Shown here one piece after another: positions 11,153 to 24,675 of a stretch of DNA of 64,000 nt; positions within the stretch are counted from its first letter, which is position 1, and every line of letters starts with the position of its first letter. A model generated the notes under the pieces. The model saw only the letters and a program-made list of their open reading frames with translations. It did no database searches and was not told where the DNA came from. Origin of the DNA: Rhizophagus irregularis (Eukaryota; Glomeromycota; Glomeromycetes; Glomerales; Glomeraceae); the NCBI RefSeq assembly GCF_026210795.1, contig NC_089430.1, forward strand, positions 5,146,001 through 5,210,000, given 5' to 3'. Made by a program: the position numbers and the translations under genes.

Positions 11153-12480
11153 CCCTTATTCTATACCTAGGACATCATGTTTTAGTCCCTGCACAATGAC
11201 TGGAAATATGTAGGAAAGTAGATTCAAAGTCTTGGAATGTAACCTTCTTGCTTTTATTTTTTTCAATATCATAAAAAATTGGTTATAAAAAAATATGTTC
11301 AACCAAAAATTATGTCAACATTAAAAACGAATATTTTCTTAGGCACGTCTAGTGACAACTATATTTATATTTATCAAAATTTAAACAGTCGCAGATACTG
11401 ATTTGCGTATATTCCTCTGATTTCGCGTCGATTGATATTTGTTGTAATTTATCTTTAATTCCGATGAAAGTTAAATTACGAAAACAATTATATCCTCATA
11501 TTTTTTTTCGAAAGGGAAAATAAAATCAAATAAAACTGATGATAAATGTTGATAATACAATTTTCTTAATCATTAAATTCGACGAAATGATACGATCATA
11601 CAACTCCGAATTTGTACGAAGAGTGAATAAGAGAGGTTTAACTCCTCTGTTATTTCATTTTATGTACAAATCCCAACCCTGGTTATATATTTATTCGTTA
11701 ACAATGATAGTTGGAACTATTGATACGCATTTTTCTTCTGCTCCGTGTAAAAAAATATGACTCCATCCATTGACAAAACGCAGTGATCTAAATAACTAGA
11801 AATCAAATATATCAGCACTTGTCTTCAATATACTCTCTTATTCGCTCACTTAACATCGCTTATCTAATGATTCATTCTTGATGTTCCACCCAGGTAGAAT
11901 TCTCGCAATCAAATATAGGAAATATTTTGAAATGCATATCGGTCTATGAACATGTCACAATTAGTTTTTTCCTCATGTTTTTAGCCTCTTACAAAGATCA
12001 TATCCAGTCTATTACAAATAATCAAGATGTAGGATTTGCTTTTAAAAATTGTGACATAATTATAGACTGATATTTCGTAATCCAGGAATGACAAGGACGA
12101 TATAATACTGATTGGATTATTTTCGTTGTTCCTGATCTTCGCATTGCATCTCTGATTTTTACTTTTTCCGATTCAGAAACAAATTGTGTTTCTTCGTCAG
12201 AATTTTTATAAATGAACATGTCCTACGAAATCGTTGACTTATATTACTTAAATGATTTGCAGAGAAATTTAGCTGCAAATTTCAAAAAACTAAAATAAAA
12301 AAAAAAGAATAAATACCTACATCTGATTTTGGCGTTTAATGATTTTTTTTTAATTACCGTTTAAGGGAAAATAAGTTTAAAGGTAACGAAAAAAAACAGT
12401 AGCCAAAATTTATCGAGTCAAAAATTCGACCACGTAATTCTCTATATCAGAATGTAACGTGACTTTCATTGTAATTTCAT
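11153..12480. other. Intergenic stretch, one possible small coding fragment
   Basis: Mostly AT-rich without genes. On the minus strand 12022-12219 an open stretch encodes 65 aa starting MFIYKNSDEETQFVSESEKV. It has balanced codon use and might be an exon fragment, but there is no family match I recognise and no clear splice context. Confidence 0.3.
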
Positions 12481-12650
12481 AATTCCGTGACTTTTATGTA
12501 CATATACAAAGTGGCGCAGCCTTATCTTCAAAATCATTTCATGCACGACGTTTATTTAATCGATGGAATAAACGTAGGAAAAAAAATAACTTTTCCAATC
12601 GACAAGGTACATCTTTTACCACGCAATATCGTGCGAACGGTCTCGAAAAT

Positions 12651-13640
12651 ATGGTTCAGAAAGCACAAAACTATATGTATAGGAAATATTATAGTGAATT
12701 TAAATATCGGTATAGTAGCTCCAAAAAAAGGCAGGAAAAACGCTTTGAACGCAACCGTCGACGAGTTTTTAAGAAAGCTGGCATAGATAGTATTTCCAGC
12801 ACCAAGGAAGAAAAACTTTTAGCCTCTAGACGTAGTACCTTCCTTTTAACAGAATCACAGTATATCGTTAAACCAATAATGCACCTCAAATACAAGAAGA
12901 AATTTACTTACCCTCTTCAAGGATTTTATAATTTCCCCATTCCGCACCTTAAGGAAACTTCGCCTGCTGTACCAGAGGTTGATATGACCAGTTTCTTCGA
13001 AGCTAATAGGAATTATATTCCTCCTACACCAGTCCTTACTCATCCGATTGACGTTAGTAAGGTTCCTCCTGATCTTATACCCTACATACCTGATTATCCG
13101 GTCTACTATGGTGATATTCATAACCACCTCAGTAATAAACAGAAGGCGCAACGGAAGCCTTTACAAGTGGGAAGTAAGAAATGGAAAGATCATATCCGAC
13201 AAATTAAATTCTTTAAGGAAAATCAACTCGCACGAGAACAAGAGCGTTTGGATCGCTTGGACAATGCTAAACTTTGGAATACGTCTCCTCATAAGGTGGA
13301 TCAACGCCTAAGTCATGAGCGTCTCCTCAATAAACTTCAGGATCGTTATGATGATTACAGAAAGATAAAATCTCAAGTTTCGACTATAGATAACCTCAAT
13401 AACGAATGTAAAAAATTATCGTCTTTAATTGAAGATGCTCACCTCGATTTAGCATTAACTCAACGACTATCTGGCGATACATCAGATGACACCAAGGCTT
13501 TCGAGCAGCGACCATGTAAACGCGTCGCCAATGTTAATCATAACTTAGATTTACTCCAATCTTCTCATACTAAGAAACGTATTCGTGCCTTAAATACTTC
13601 CGATGATGGAATTGTGTTAACTCCCGTTATCACTGAATAA
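12651..13640 (+). CDS. Hypothetical protein, possibly retroelement-derived
   Basis: A 329-aa ORF with ATG at 12651 and stop at 13640. The N-terminus is strongly basic (KKRQEKRFERNRRRVFKKAG). A Pro-rich middle follows (PPTPVLTHPIDVSKVPPD), then a charged, probably helical/coiled segment around residues 180-260 (AREQERLDRLDNAKLW, LQDRYDDYRKIKSQV) and a C-terminus with KKRIRALN. Codon use is less AT-biased than the surroundings. I do not recognise a domain. The 3' flank runs about 500 bp to a TAAA-repeat tail at 14131, which resembles a LINE 3' end, so this may be an ORF1/gag-like protein. A different open frame from 12487 overlaps its start and could be an upstream part joined by a frameshift. 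Function is unknown. Confidence 0.4.
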   Translation: MVQKAQNYMYRKYYSEFKYRYSSSKKRQEKRFERNRRRVFKKAGIDSISSTKEEKLLASRRSTFLLTESQYIVKPIMHLKYKKKFTYPLQGFYNFPIPHLKETSPAVPEVDMTSFFEANRNYIPPTPVLTHPIDVSKVPPDLIPYIPDYPVYYGDIHNHLSNKQKAQRKPLQVGSKKWKDHIRQIKFFKENQLAREQERLDRLDNAKLWNTSPHKVDQRLSHERLLNKLQDRYDDYRKIKSQVSTIDNLNNECKKLSSLIEDAHLDLALTQRLSGDTSDDTKAFEQRPCKRVANVNHNLDLLQSSHTKKRIRALNTSDDGIVLTPVITE

Positions 13641-14130
13641 TTCAGTTGTTAGGTTCTTTATTTTTGAAAATTCCTCGTCCGTTCCCTGTTAAATTGCAGA
13701 CTTCCAGAGAAATGGACCGTAACCATAGTTTTTTTAATTTTTATATTATAGTATAGTTTTATTAGATATAATTTTATATCGTTGTAATTAGTCTGATTTA
13801 ATTTTGAGCTAACATTCTCTTCATAGTTTACTTCTGCTTATATAGCGTGATTTCATTTTTTTTCTCTTCTTCTTTAACAACTTGAATAGTGTTAATCACT
13901 CCTCCTCTCACAGTATTCACAGGAGGCAGCCTTTTAGGTTGAAAGAAAAATACGGTTCGGCAGACTATGTTCGATTGTTTTTTCCTTTCCTATTTTGATT
14001 CGGTTGGGTTTCAGAATAGTTTTTCCTATAATTCTAGTCAGGGCTCGATTTATTGGGCGACGATTCTACATTGTGTGTTTTTATAATTTTAATTAGCTTT
14101 AATATTATCAATGTATTCTCCTGGCTTACC

Positions 14131-14158
14131 TTAAAATAAAATAAATAAATAAATAAAT
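14131..14158. repeat. TAAA tandem tail, LINE-like 3' end
   Basis: AAAATAAAATAAATAAATAAAT at the end of a long untranslated stretch. A near-identical (AAAT)n tail closes another remnant at 50614-50634. This is the typical 3' end of non-LTR retroelements, which is inference. Confidence 0.45.
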
Positions 14159-14656
14159 TTTATGTACATATAGCTGTTAATATAATAGATATCGATTACC
14201 ACTCTTTTTGAAATAAAATAAAACGAATAAATAATACAATATTTGTGATGGGATGATTTACGAAATTTATCAGTTTCCGCAGTAACAGAGTTGCGTTTAA
14301 CAATGGTTAAAATAATCAGAAAAAATTTTTGATAGCATATCAAACTAACAAAGTATTATTGTAAATTACATTATAATTATAAGTTGTGTTCTGATTAAAA
14401 TCAAAATAAATTATGTCCAGACACAATCACGATTCGCTAAACTTTGTACAGTAAGAAAATCCTTCGTTCCTGTCATAAAAAAATTAACTACGTAAATATA
14501 GTAACACGCAAAAAAAAAGGAAAATTTTATATTCCTACGATCTCTCACTAGAAAACTGACCAATAATGGATAATCCGAGGGTATCATTTGATGATCAAAT
14601 ATTATAGATTAACCTTTTTAAATAACAAAAAATTTCGGTTTTAGCGCTATTTCTAA

Positions 14657-14951
14657 GGCCAAGTAAATAAATTTATTCGTTTCTCATGACCGGGCGGGTC
14701 ATGTAAATGTTGCGAAAAGATAAAAAAATTTATTTTATTTGGTCATGTGATTTTGGTTTTGACCAATCATAATCATAAAAAAATAATTTTTTTTTCCACC
14801 CGGTAACCCGGGCAAAAAATTTATTAAATCAACCAATCATCTTCTAGGAATCGGCTAAATTTTTTTTTGAAAATAAATTTTTTTTCCGGGCGGCCGGGTC
14901 AAATTTAGCAATTTTTTTTCATGAGAAACGAATAATTTTATTTCTTTGGCC
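14657..14951. mobile_element. 295-bp MITE with 33-bp terminal inverted repeats
   Basis: Left GGCCAAGTAAATAAATTTAT then tcgtttctcatga (14657-14689). The right end, read inverted, is GGCCAAAGAAATAAAATTAT then tcgtttctcatga (14920-14951). The interior carries GC islands (ccgggcgggtc, cacccggtaacccgggc, ccgggcggccgggtc) in an AT-rich body. It lies about 330 bp upstream of the GH47 start codon and could influence that promoter. Confidence 0.7.
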
Positions 14952-15278
14952 TAATCTATGTCGGACAAAATTTTTTTTTTGGTAGTGAAAACCCGGATAT
15001 GCGTCCGTAAAGTAACTACTTTAGGTGATTTACATATCACAAAATACTCCTAATATTATGTTTGTGTAGCATTTGTGTAGCTCAACAATTACCGAAATTA
15101 CAATAAAAAAACTTCATTCATTGAGTCTTTATACTTTTTTTTCGCCTTTTTTTTTTACAAATTTGAAAGACCTTTTTTTTTCTTAATTTCAAATCGTTTC
15201 TCTTTAAGAAATTTTGGCTTTTTTAATAATAATTTTTTTCAACAACCTTACTTTTAATAAATATTAGTATTAATAAAC

Positions 15279-17768
<2,490 letters not shown>

Positions 17769-18497
17769 AAAAAAAAAAACTTTTACATAATTATTTTTAT
17801 TATTTATTTATTTATTTGGTGATAGATTTTATAGAATTGTATATAAAATTTAAATATAATTAAATTATTTTAATTCGAATCAAATGAATTGTTAAAAGTA
17901 AAAATAAAAACTATGATTTTTACCTTTTCAAAAGTGTATTTAAGTTGACCATTTTTTTTATGATAATATTAATTAAAAATGTTTTGAGTTCAATAATTTT
18001 CTAAAAACTATTTTGGATATTTAAACGGAAAAGATTTTATTGATGTTTATATAACGTGAAATAATCGATATTATTGACGTTCACGATACTTTCTAATACA
18101 GTTTTATACGTAAATCACAACACTTCTTGTATAGTAATTAAATATTTTGTGTCAAATTATCACCAGGTACTACGGTAATAAAATAAAAATTAATAGTGCA
18201 GAAGTAGCCGAATAATTAAGAATAGAAATTCTCTTTTATTATAACGTAAATAAATCTACGAAATAAATAAATCCTGTGATAAAAATAAAACAGGTTTAAA
18301 AATAAAAAAATAACGTTATAACATTTGCAGGTATTTAATGTAATTCTTATAAAATCTTCTAAATAACTTTGCAAATATCAAATTTAAAATATGCTGCGCC
18401 GGCCTAATTCACGTATTCTACATAGGGTTTATTTTTAGATTAATAAATAAAACGGGATGTCAATATTAACAATTAAGTATTTTAAATTTTTAATAAC
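17769..18497. other. Intergenic, no gene seen
   Basis: AT-rich spacer between the GH47 gene and the NYN pseudogene. The two lie tail to tail. Confidence 0.4.
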
Positions 18498-19412
18498 TTA
18501 CCTCTTCTTAATCCGAATACCGGGATGCTTCTGCTGTATCCACTGTTGTGCATATAGCATTCCTTCTCTATTGCGAAAATATAGAAATAAAGATACCTCG
18601 TTGGTACCGGTGCCACCATCCGAACAATCTCAATGAATTATAGCAATCCGTTATGTCATCATTATACCAATTTCGTATCATCACCATCGGATAGCCGAAG
18701 AACCTTCATTCCTTTGGTGTTAGCCAAAAAATTTTATAATAATTGTCAAGTGGTATGAAAGTTGTATGAAGAAACGGTCTTTTCACACGATATGGCACTC
18801 CTGGAAATATATTGAATTTGTCATCTATTTAGTAAAAAGAAGTACAGGTTTTTAGAAGCAGATTTGAGACGTAACCATGAAAATTGATTATACTTGAATG
18901 CCAAGCCCAAATCTCCACATTCCATTTTCGTTGTAATGCACCCTGAATATTGCGGAAATAATCACAATCTCCCGAAAAATGGCTATTTTTGCGGGAGTTT
19001 TTGTGAAAATAATTTAATCTATGTGAAATCCCATTGCATTATCGGTCATTTTTTCTTTTTTAGTATCATTCTCATAAATAACTTTATCATATATATGTAT
19101 ATCATATCCATCTTTCCTAATGCGATCCCATAGTGAGTCAAGATATGTTGGTCGAGAGCCAATGATAGTCGAAGGATGTCCCAGATTGCGATTTTTTTGA
19201 ATGGCTCGGAGGAGTCATCCATAATCAATAAAAATTTTAATATTTTCGCCTAAACTCTCCATTCGACGGATAGATTTAGATGCCTCAATAAAGAAATTCG
19301 AATTATCTACAAAAATATATAGGTCTTCAGAAGATCCTCTGTTTTCTATAACTAAAAGAAAAATTTTCGAATAAGTCAATACCGAACAGACAACGGTACA
19401 GAAGTTAAGCAC
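18498..19412 (-). pseudogene. NYN-domain (PIN-like nuclease fold) pseudogene
   Basis: The minus strand encodes LYIFVDNSNFFIEASKS, the N-terminal VDNSN strand carrying the first metal-binding Asp. After an in-frame TGA at 19215-19217 comes LLRAIQKNRNLGHPSTIIGS then RPTYLDSLWDRIRKDGYDIH, and KKEKMTDNAM, the KGVD-like acidic motif. A TAA at 19014-19016 and a frameshift follow, then GDCDYFRNIQGALQRKWNVE with the second acidic SGDxDY motif, then IWAWHSSI. Further down, after another shift, are IRNWYNDDITDCYNSL / RLFGWWHRYQ and YFRNREGMLYAQQWIQQKHP, ending IRIKKR-stop at 18498. Order and spacing match NYN-type proteins expanded in Rhizophagus (from memory of the family). At least two nonsense codons and two frameshifts make it non-functional. 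Confidence 0.75.
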
Positions 19413-22400
19413 TCATGTACGTGTTGACTAATTATTATGATTACCTTGATTTTCATTTTCTTTACCAGAATGAGATATGATTCAAAATATAACTAAGGCA
19501 GTTAATATAGTAATGGTATACAATATTAAAAAATTTGTTACACAGCACAGAATATACCAGGCGTAATAAAAGTCTTCAAGTATTTAAGATTAGCGTTATC
19601 TGTTTGTAGGGAATGAAGATATGTCAACGCTACGGATATTTGATCTTTATTCTTAGTAAAATAAGAATATATTTTAATTTGGTCATCTTGAGTAGATTTA
19701 TTATTAAAATAATAATAAATATGGAATCAGGCGATTTTACAAAAGAATTTATTCATCTTACTAACCTCTCTGACGTTGACCCAAAATAAGTATAAATTTT
19801 TTTTTTTTTTTTTTTTAGAAAAATAACAGTAATATGTAATAAATTGTAACAAATTTTTTTTTGAAAAAAGCTCACATTTATAATGTCATTTTAAGTCATT
19901 TAATTATCCATTTTTGGTATTTTTAGAATATTTGTATTCAATAGTATCCCAAATTATTTCATGATTTTTTTTTCTTAATATTCTCACGGATTATATTTAA
20001 TCAAAATATAATTATTAGTTAAATAAAGTACCGAATCAATTATTTCAGGATTTTTATTAGTAGGTTATTTGGTCATTTTAAAATAACCAATAACATATGA
20101 GGGATAATAACGTGCCATGTGGATCATTAGTGATCACGTTATGAACACGTTTTGTCTTTTGAGATGCATCAATCAAACTATATACATCATATTAAATAGA
20201 TTCATTGATATAATCAAAGTTTCAGATTTTACATTTTGGACGTGTAAATGACATTTTTATATTTTTATGTAAGATGATGTTAGATACAGTAGTGTCAAAT
20301 TATTTTTTGGGAAATCATTAAATCTTTCGCAATTGAACAATCTTGATTAACAGATTGATTGACAGTTGTTATATTGTCATCCACTTTCGAAATACTGTAA
20401 ACATAACTCGATTTAAAATAATTTTAATTAGATTTTATATTCTTTTTTTCTAATTTTTATAAATTCTGTATAAAATCATTTCATTTGAAAATTTTAGAAG
20501 CCAAGCAAAATACATTATAAAATCTACATAATTGATTCAAGTATAAGTTCATAACCGTGATATAAGTTTCTAAATTTTACGATTTCTTCTCGAAAAAATA
20601 ACCATTTCATCCAAAGATTTTGTCGTCATCAGAGTATTATATATTTATTGACTTTTCTAGAAGTAATTTATTAAGTTTATTAGTAGACATTTAAAATTTC
20701 TAATTGCATTTAAATCCAAATATTTGTTAGAAGAATCATAACAAACTAAATTAATTAAAAGGTTTTATAACTGATAAGTATATAAATTTGTTATACCTAC
20801 CTCTTACCGTTTATTCTCCAGATAACAATGTTTACACAAATCACGACGATCACAAATGAGTTTAAAGAAGTCTGGCAAAGATGCTAAAGACAGTAATCGT
20901 GTTTATTTCCATATATTTTGCAATTGATTTGTGTCTATCAGCAATGGTTAGTTACAGAGGTTAGGAAAAAAAGGGTGATTTTGTAAAAGGTGTTGCATAA
21001 TGTGCTGTCCAGCTCAAAATCATCCTTATTAAACTATAAATGCAAGGTCAATGAAGTATAAGAAGTTCAGGTGCTTGGGAAAGTGTTTGGAAGCTTCACA
21101 AAGTGGGGAGGAATCAAGGATAAAAAAGTATAGGTCATTATTCTGGCTCGTCCAATAGGAACTTGGGAGAAATTAGCAGATCACATAATAACAATATGAT
21201 AATTCTTCCAACAGAGTCAAGAAGCTTCATAAACTCAAACCAGATATAATTTGGATATATTATTATCCATTTTCTTTAGAAAAGAAAAAATTTCATAAAA
21301 AAGTGCTGGCGTTAAACAGTCGCTAAACTGTCCTTTACTTTCGCTTTCATTTAACAAAGCAATTCGATATTTATTTATTTTATTTTTATTATAATGACAA
21401 GAACAGAGGAGAATACATAACAGATATACAAGATAACTACAATACATACATTATAGAGATTCTTCATATTAGAAAGATAACCCAAAGATTAACTGAAAAA
21501 AATTTTACCAAGATTGAGTAGTTGTTGATGGTGAGAATATTATAAACTGTCTAATTAAGGAAGTAAACCAAGTTATAACCAAAAATAATGGAATTTGCCA
21601 TATATTTCAAAATTATTTAATCAAAAAGAGACCGAAAACTTGATTGTTTCGCTACAGTAAACTTTAAATCTAAAAATTCCTCTACAAGAAATTTATTATT
21701 TGAATTCATTTCAAAATCCGATTTATTGTTTTTCAATAAAATATAATTTTAGAATATGTAATTTATTTTTCCATTTCAAATATTCTTTATCAAAAACTTG
21801 AAATATGTCGAAGAAAAAACAATATAAGATAAATCCTAAAAAGTCAACTAATGATCAATTTAAGATTTAGAGCTATACTTGAAATTATATATAAATTAAA
21901 AGAATTTTAAAATGAATTAATAAATAGAAAAAATCATACAAAAAAAGTTGATTTTTTAATAAATTTTCCAAAAATTATTTCATAAAATATTAAAATATTG
22001 AAATAAGTAATATAACAGCAGATAACAAAATGAATGAAATCCGCATAATCAAATAAACTCAATTTTGACAAATTTAATATTCTTCTAAAATAAGTACTAC
22101 GTAGTTTTTGAAGGAAATTTAGTAATTAATATTTTTTATAATTTAAAAATTGGAATCATAATTTCAAATTTGTTATAAATTGATTAAATTCTATTGAATA
22201 CTAGGAAAACGGTAACCATTAAAGTCCTTAAATTTGAATGTTAAAAATTCCTTCAATGTGTTAGTCCTAAGACTTTGCACAATAATTCAAAAACAAATAG
22301 TCATAAATTAGATATATAAATTATTTATTAGCTATATTTATATGAAATCAATTTAATAAATTAGTAAAGTATTTGTTGCTGACTTAGCCAAGTCTTTTTA

Positions 22401-22444
22401 AAAAAGTTGTTGTCACCTGATCACCACGTTGAGGTGCAGCAACA
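19413..22444. other. Long AT-rich intergenic stretch
   Basis: No supported gene. A short open start at 20881 encodes a signal-peptide-like sequence (MLKTVIVFISIYFAIDLCLS) followed by a possible donor (acagag|gttagg), but I could not find a convincing second exon. The small open frames elsewhere are not supported. Confidence 0.4.
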
Positions 22445-22454
22445 TTGATCAGGG

Positions 22455-23140
22455 GGGAAAGGGGAAACGAAAGGGAAAGGGGAACGCGAAAAGGAAAGGA
22501 AAACGAAAGGGAAAGGGAAAAACGTAAGGAAAGGGAAACGAAAGGGAAAGGGGAACGCGAAAGGGAAAGGGAAAACGAAAGGGAAAGGAGAAAACGAAAG
22601 GGAAAAGGGAATATGAAGGGAAAGGGGAATACGAAAGGGAAAGGGAAACGAAAGGGAAAGGGAAACGAAAGGGAAAGGGGAAAACGAAAGGGAAAGGAAA
22701 AACGCAAGGAAAGGGAAACGAAAGGGAAAGGGGAACGCGAAAAGGAAAGGGAAAACGAAAGAGAAAGGGGAATGTGAAGGGAAAGGGGAATACGAAAGGA
22801 AAAGGGAAGGGAAAGGGAAAACGAAAGGAAAAGGGAAAACGAAAGGGAAAGGGGAATACGAAAGGGAAAGGGAAACGAAAGGAAAAGGGGAAAACGAAAG
22901 GAAAGGGGAACACGGAAGGGAAAGGGGAACGCGAAAGGGAAAAAGGGAAAGGGGAATACGAAAGGGAAAGGAAACGAAAAGGAAAGGGGAAAACGAAAGG
23001 GAAAGGGGAATATGAAGGGAAAAGGGAATACGAAAGGAAAGGGAAACGAAAGGGAAAGGGGAATACGAAAGGGAAAGGGAAACGAAAGGGAAAGGGAACG
23101 CGAAAGGGAAAGGGAAAACGAAGGGAAAAAGGAAAACGAA
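22455..23140. repeat. Polypurine GGGAAAGG/AACGAAA minisatellite, about 690 bp
   Basis: The plus strand is almost pure A+G for about 690 bp, interrupted mainly by the C of ACG/GCG words. The words GGGAAAGGGGAA, TACGAAAGGGAAA and CGCGAAAGGG repeat with higher-order periodicity of roughly 30-50 bp. Because there are almost no T residues on this strand, long frames stay open on both strands, giving fake Ser/Phe/Pro and Lys/Glu/Arg/Gly repeat proteins. These are not genes. Closely spaced GGG runs and R/Y asymmetry could form quadruplex or triplex DNA, which is inference. Confidence 0.9.
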
Positions 23141-23149
23141 CACACAAAC

Positions 23150-23688
23150 CTACACACAACAACACATATCTAAAGGAAGAGCCTAAGAATAAAGAGAATA
23201 AGGAGAAGATTTAGATAGAGAGGAAACAGACCTAAAAAAAGAAGACAGAAAAAAAAATAAAGAAAACCGACATATTTATATTATTTCCTTTAAATTATAC
23301 TCATGACAAAACCCATGAGTCATTTTTTTCGCGTAACTAACTTTTATTTGACCGATGAGTAATTACTAATTATATTTACTAAAAAGGAAATGCAGGAGGC
23401 GAATAAGGATGACGTAGATGGCATAACTCCAGACAATAATATGATTTTGTGATTTGTCCGAAGTCACGTGTAACCCTGCAAATCCGGTTGCTTACGCCCC
23501 TTAGCAGAATGTTTGTTTTATGAAATAATTCTTTATAAGTTACATAGATAAATTGGTTTAACTCGCAAACAATGATTTGAATAACTAAAATCTACTTGCA
23601 ATTCAGGCCACAACCAGCATATGGAGTTAAACTAATTCTTTCATTCAAGGAAGGTTAAGTTTTAGTCGACATCTTTATATAAAAAATA
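23150..23688. other. Intergenic, no gene seen
   Basis: A purine-rich continuation to about 23260, then mixed sequence with no supported gene. Confidence 0.4.
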
Positions 23689-23823
23689 CCGTATTTGCCC
23701 GAAAATAAGCAATCACCGAAAATAAGCAACATGGCCCGCATTATAACAAATTTTGGCCCACATTATTTAAACTTGGCCGGCATTATGTGCAAAAACTTGT
23801 TGCTTATTTTCGGGCAAATACGG
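23689..23823. mobile_element. 135-bp MITE with perfect 24-bp terminal inverted repeats
   Basis: The left 24 bases start CCGTATTTGCCCGAAAATAA. The right 24 (23800-23823) are their exact reverse complement. The interior holds three spaced copies of a GGCC(C/G)(G/A)CATTAT word. The perfect ends suggest recent activity. Confidence 0.8.
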
Positions 23824-24250
23824 GTAATTGTTAAATGGAAATTTATTAAAGAATAGAGTAATTATACGGTGATAAACAAATCTTATCTCAATTGCTTTAC
23901 TTTCATATACACTATATTGAAGAATTATTATGCAATAAGAATTTTAAATCGATCAAATTTTTAATTCGTGCCCAAACATGCATATTTAAAATCAAATCTT
24001 TAGCACTTCAAGTGCTATAAAACTACTATATCACTATTAGATATAAACTAGTTGATAGTAAACATAAAGCTGAAGAAAAACCCATTTTTCAAAATTAATA
24101 GATATTCGAAGCGGACCAGGGCATTTTGAAGGTTAAAAGAACTTCTAAATTTTATTATTTTATTTTTTTAATGTTTGCTTTTCTTTTTTTTTTTAGGTTC
24201 GGGCTATACGGAATTTTGAAATCATTTATTATAAAGATATAATTTATTAT

Positions 24251-24392
24251 GGGGTATGGTACGAAATCCCGAAAAATTGACCCACATTAAGCTTTTAATG
24301 CTTCCCGAAAGTCGCTCTGTAAGATTTTGACCTGTCGGGATTTCGTACCTGTCGGATTTTGGATTTCAGTTTCGGGATTTTGGATGGCACCC
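24251..24392. mobile_element. Short inverted-repeat element with TTTCGGGATTT ends
   Basis: Left GGGTATGGTACGAAATCCCG. The right end, read inverted, is GGGTGCCATCCAAAATCCCG. The core words CGAAATCCCG and TCGGGATTTCGTACC recur inside. Confidence 0.5.
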
Positions 24393-24536
24393 TTTATTAT
24401 GTAATATAAAATATATTGTACACCAGTATTTTTATACTCCAAAGATTTGCAAAAAAAGGAGAATTTTTAAATAAAAGATTGTTTTTATTATATTAAAAAA
24501 GGATCGGTAAACAATGTGATAAGTTAATCCGATGAT

Positions 24537-24675
24537 GAGAATCCCTATAGGTGTTATCGGAATTATTTTTACGGTTACGGCAAATGCCGTAACGCCGTAA
24601 TTAAAATGCCGTAAATACCGTAATGCCGAAATGTCGTAAATTAGAGGATTCCGACGGTACCTATAAGAATCCCGG
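24537..24675. mobile_element. Inverted-repeat element with internal GCCGTAA repeats
   Basis: Left GAGAATCCCTATAGGTGTTA, right (inverted) CCGGGATTCTTATAGGTACC. Between them lie several copies of GCCGTAA and related ATGCCGTAAT words (24570-24640). Confidence 0.5.

Noticed and set aside
12487-12786. 99-aa frame overlapping the start of the 329-aa ORF
   Set aside because: It may be an upstream part of the same protein after a frameshift, but alone it shows no domain.
12689-13311. Three antisense or alternate-frame open stretches
   Set aside because: Shadows of the 12651-13640 ORF.
22384-23214. Five long overlapping open frames on both strands (110-257 aa) with Phe/Pro/Ser or Lys/Gly/Arg repeats
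   Set aside because: All arise from the polypurine minisatellite, which lacks stop codons on both strands. They have no real protein composition.
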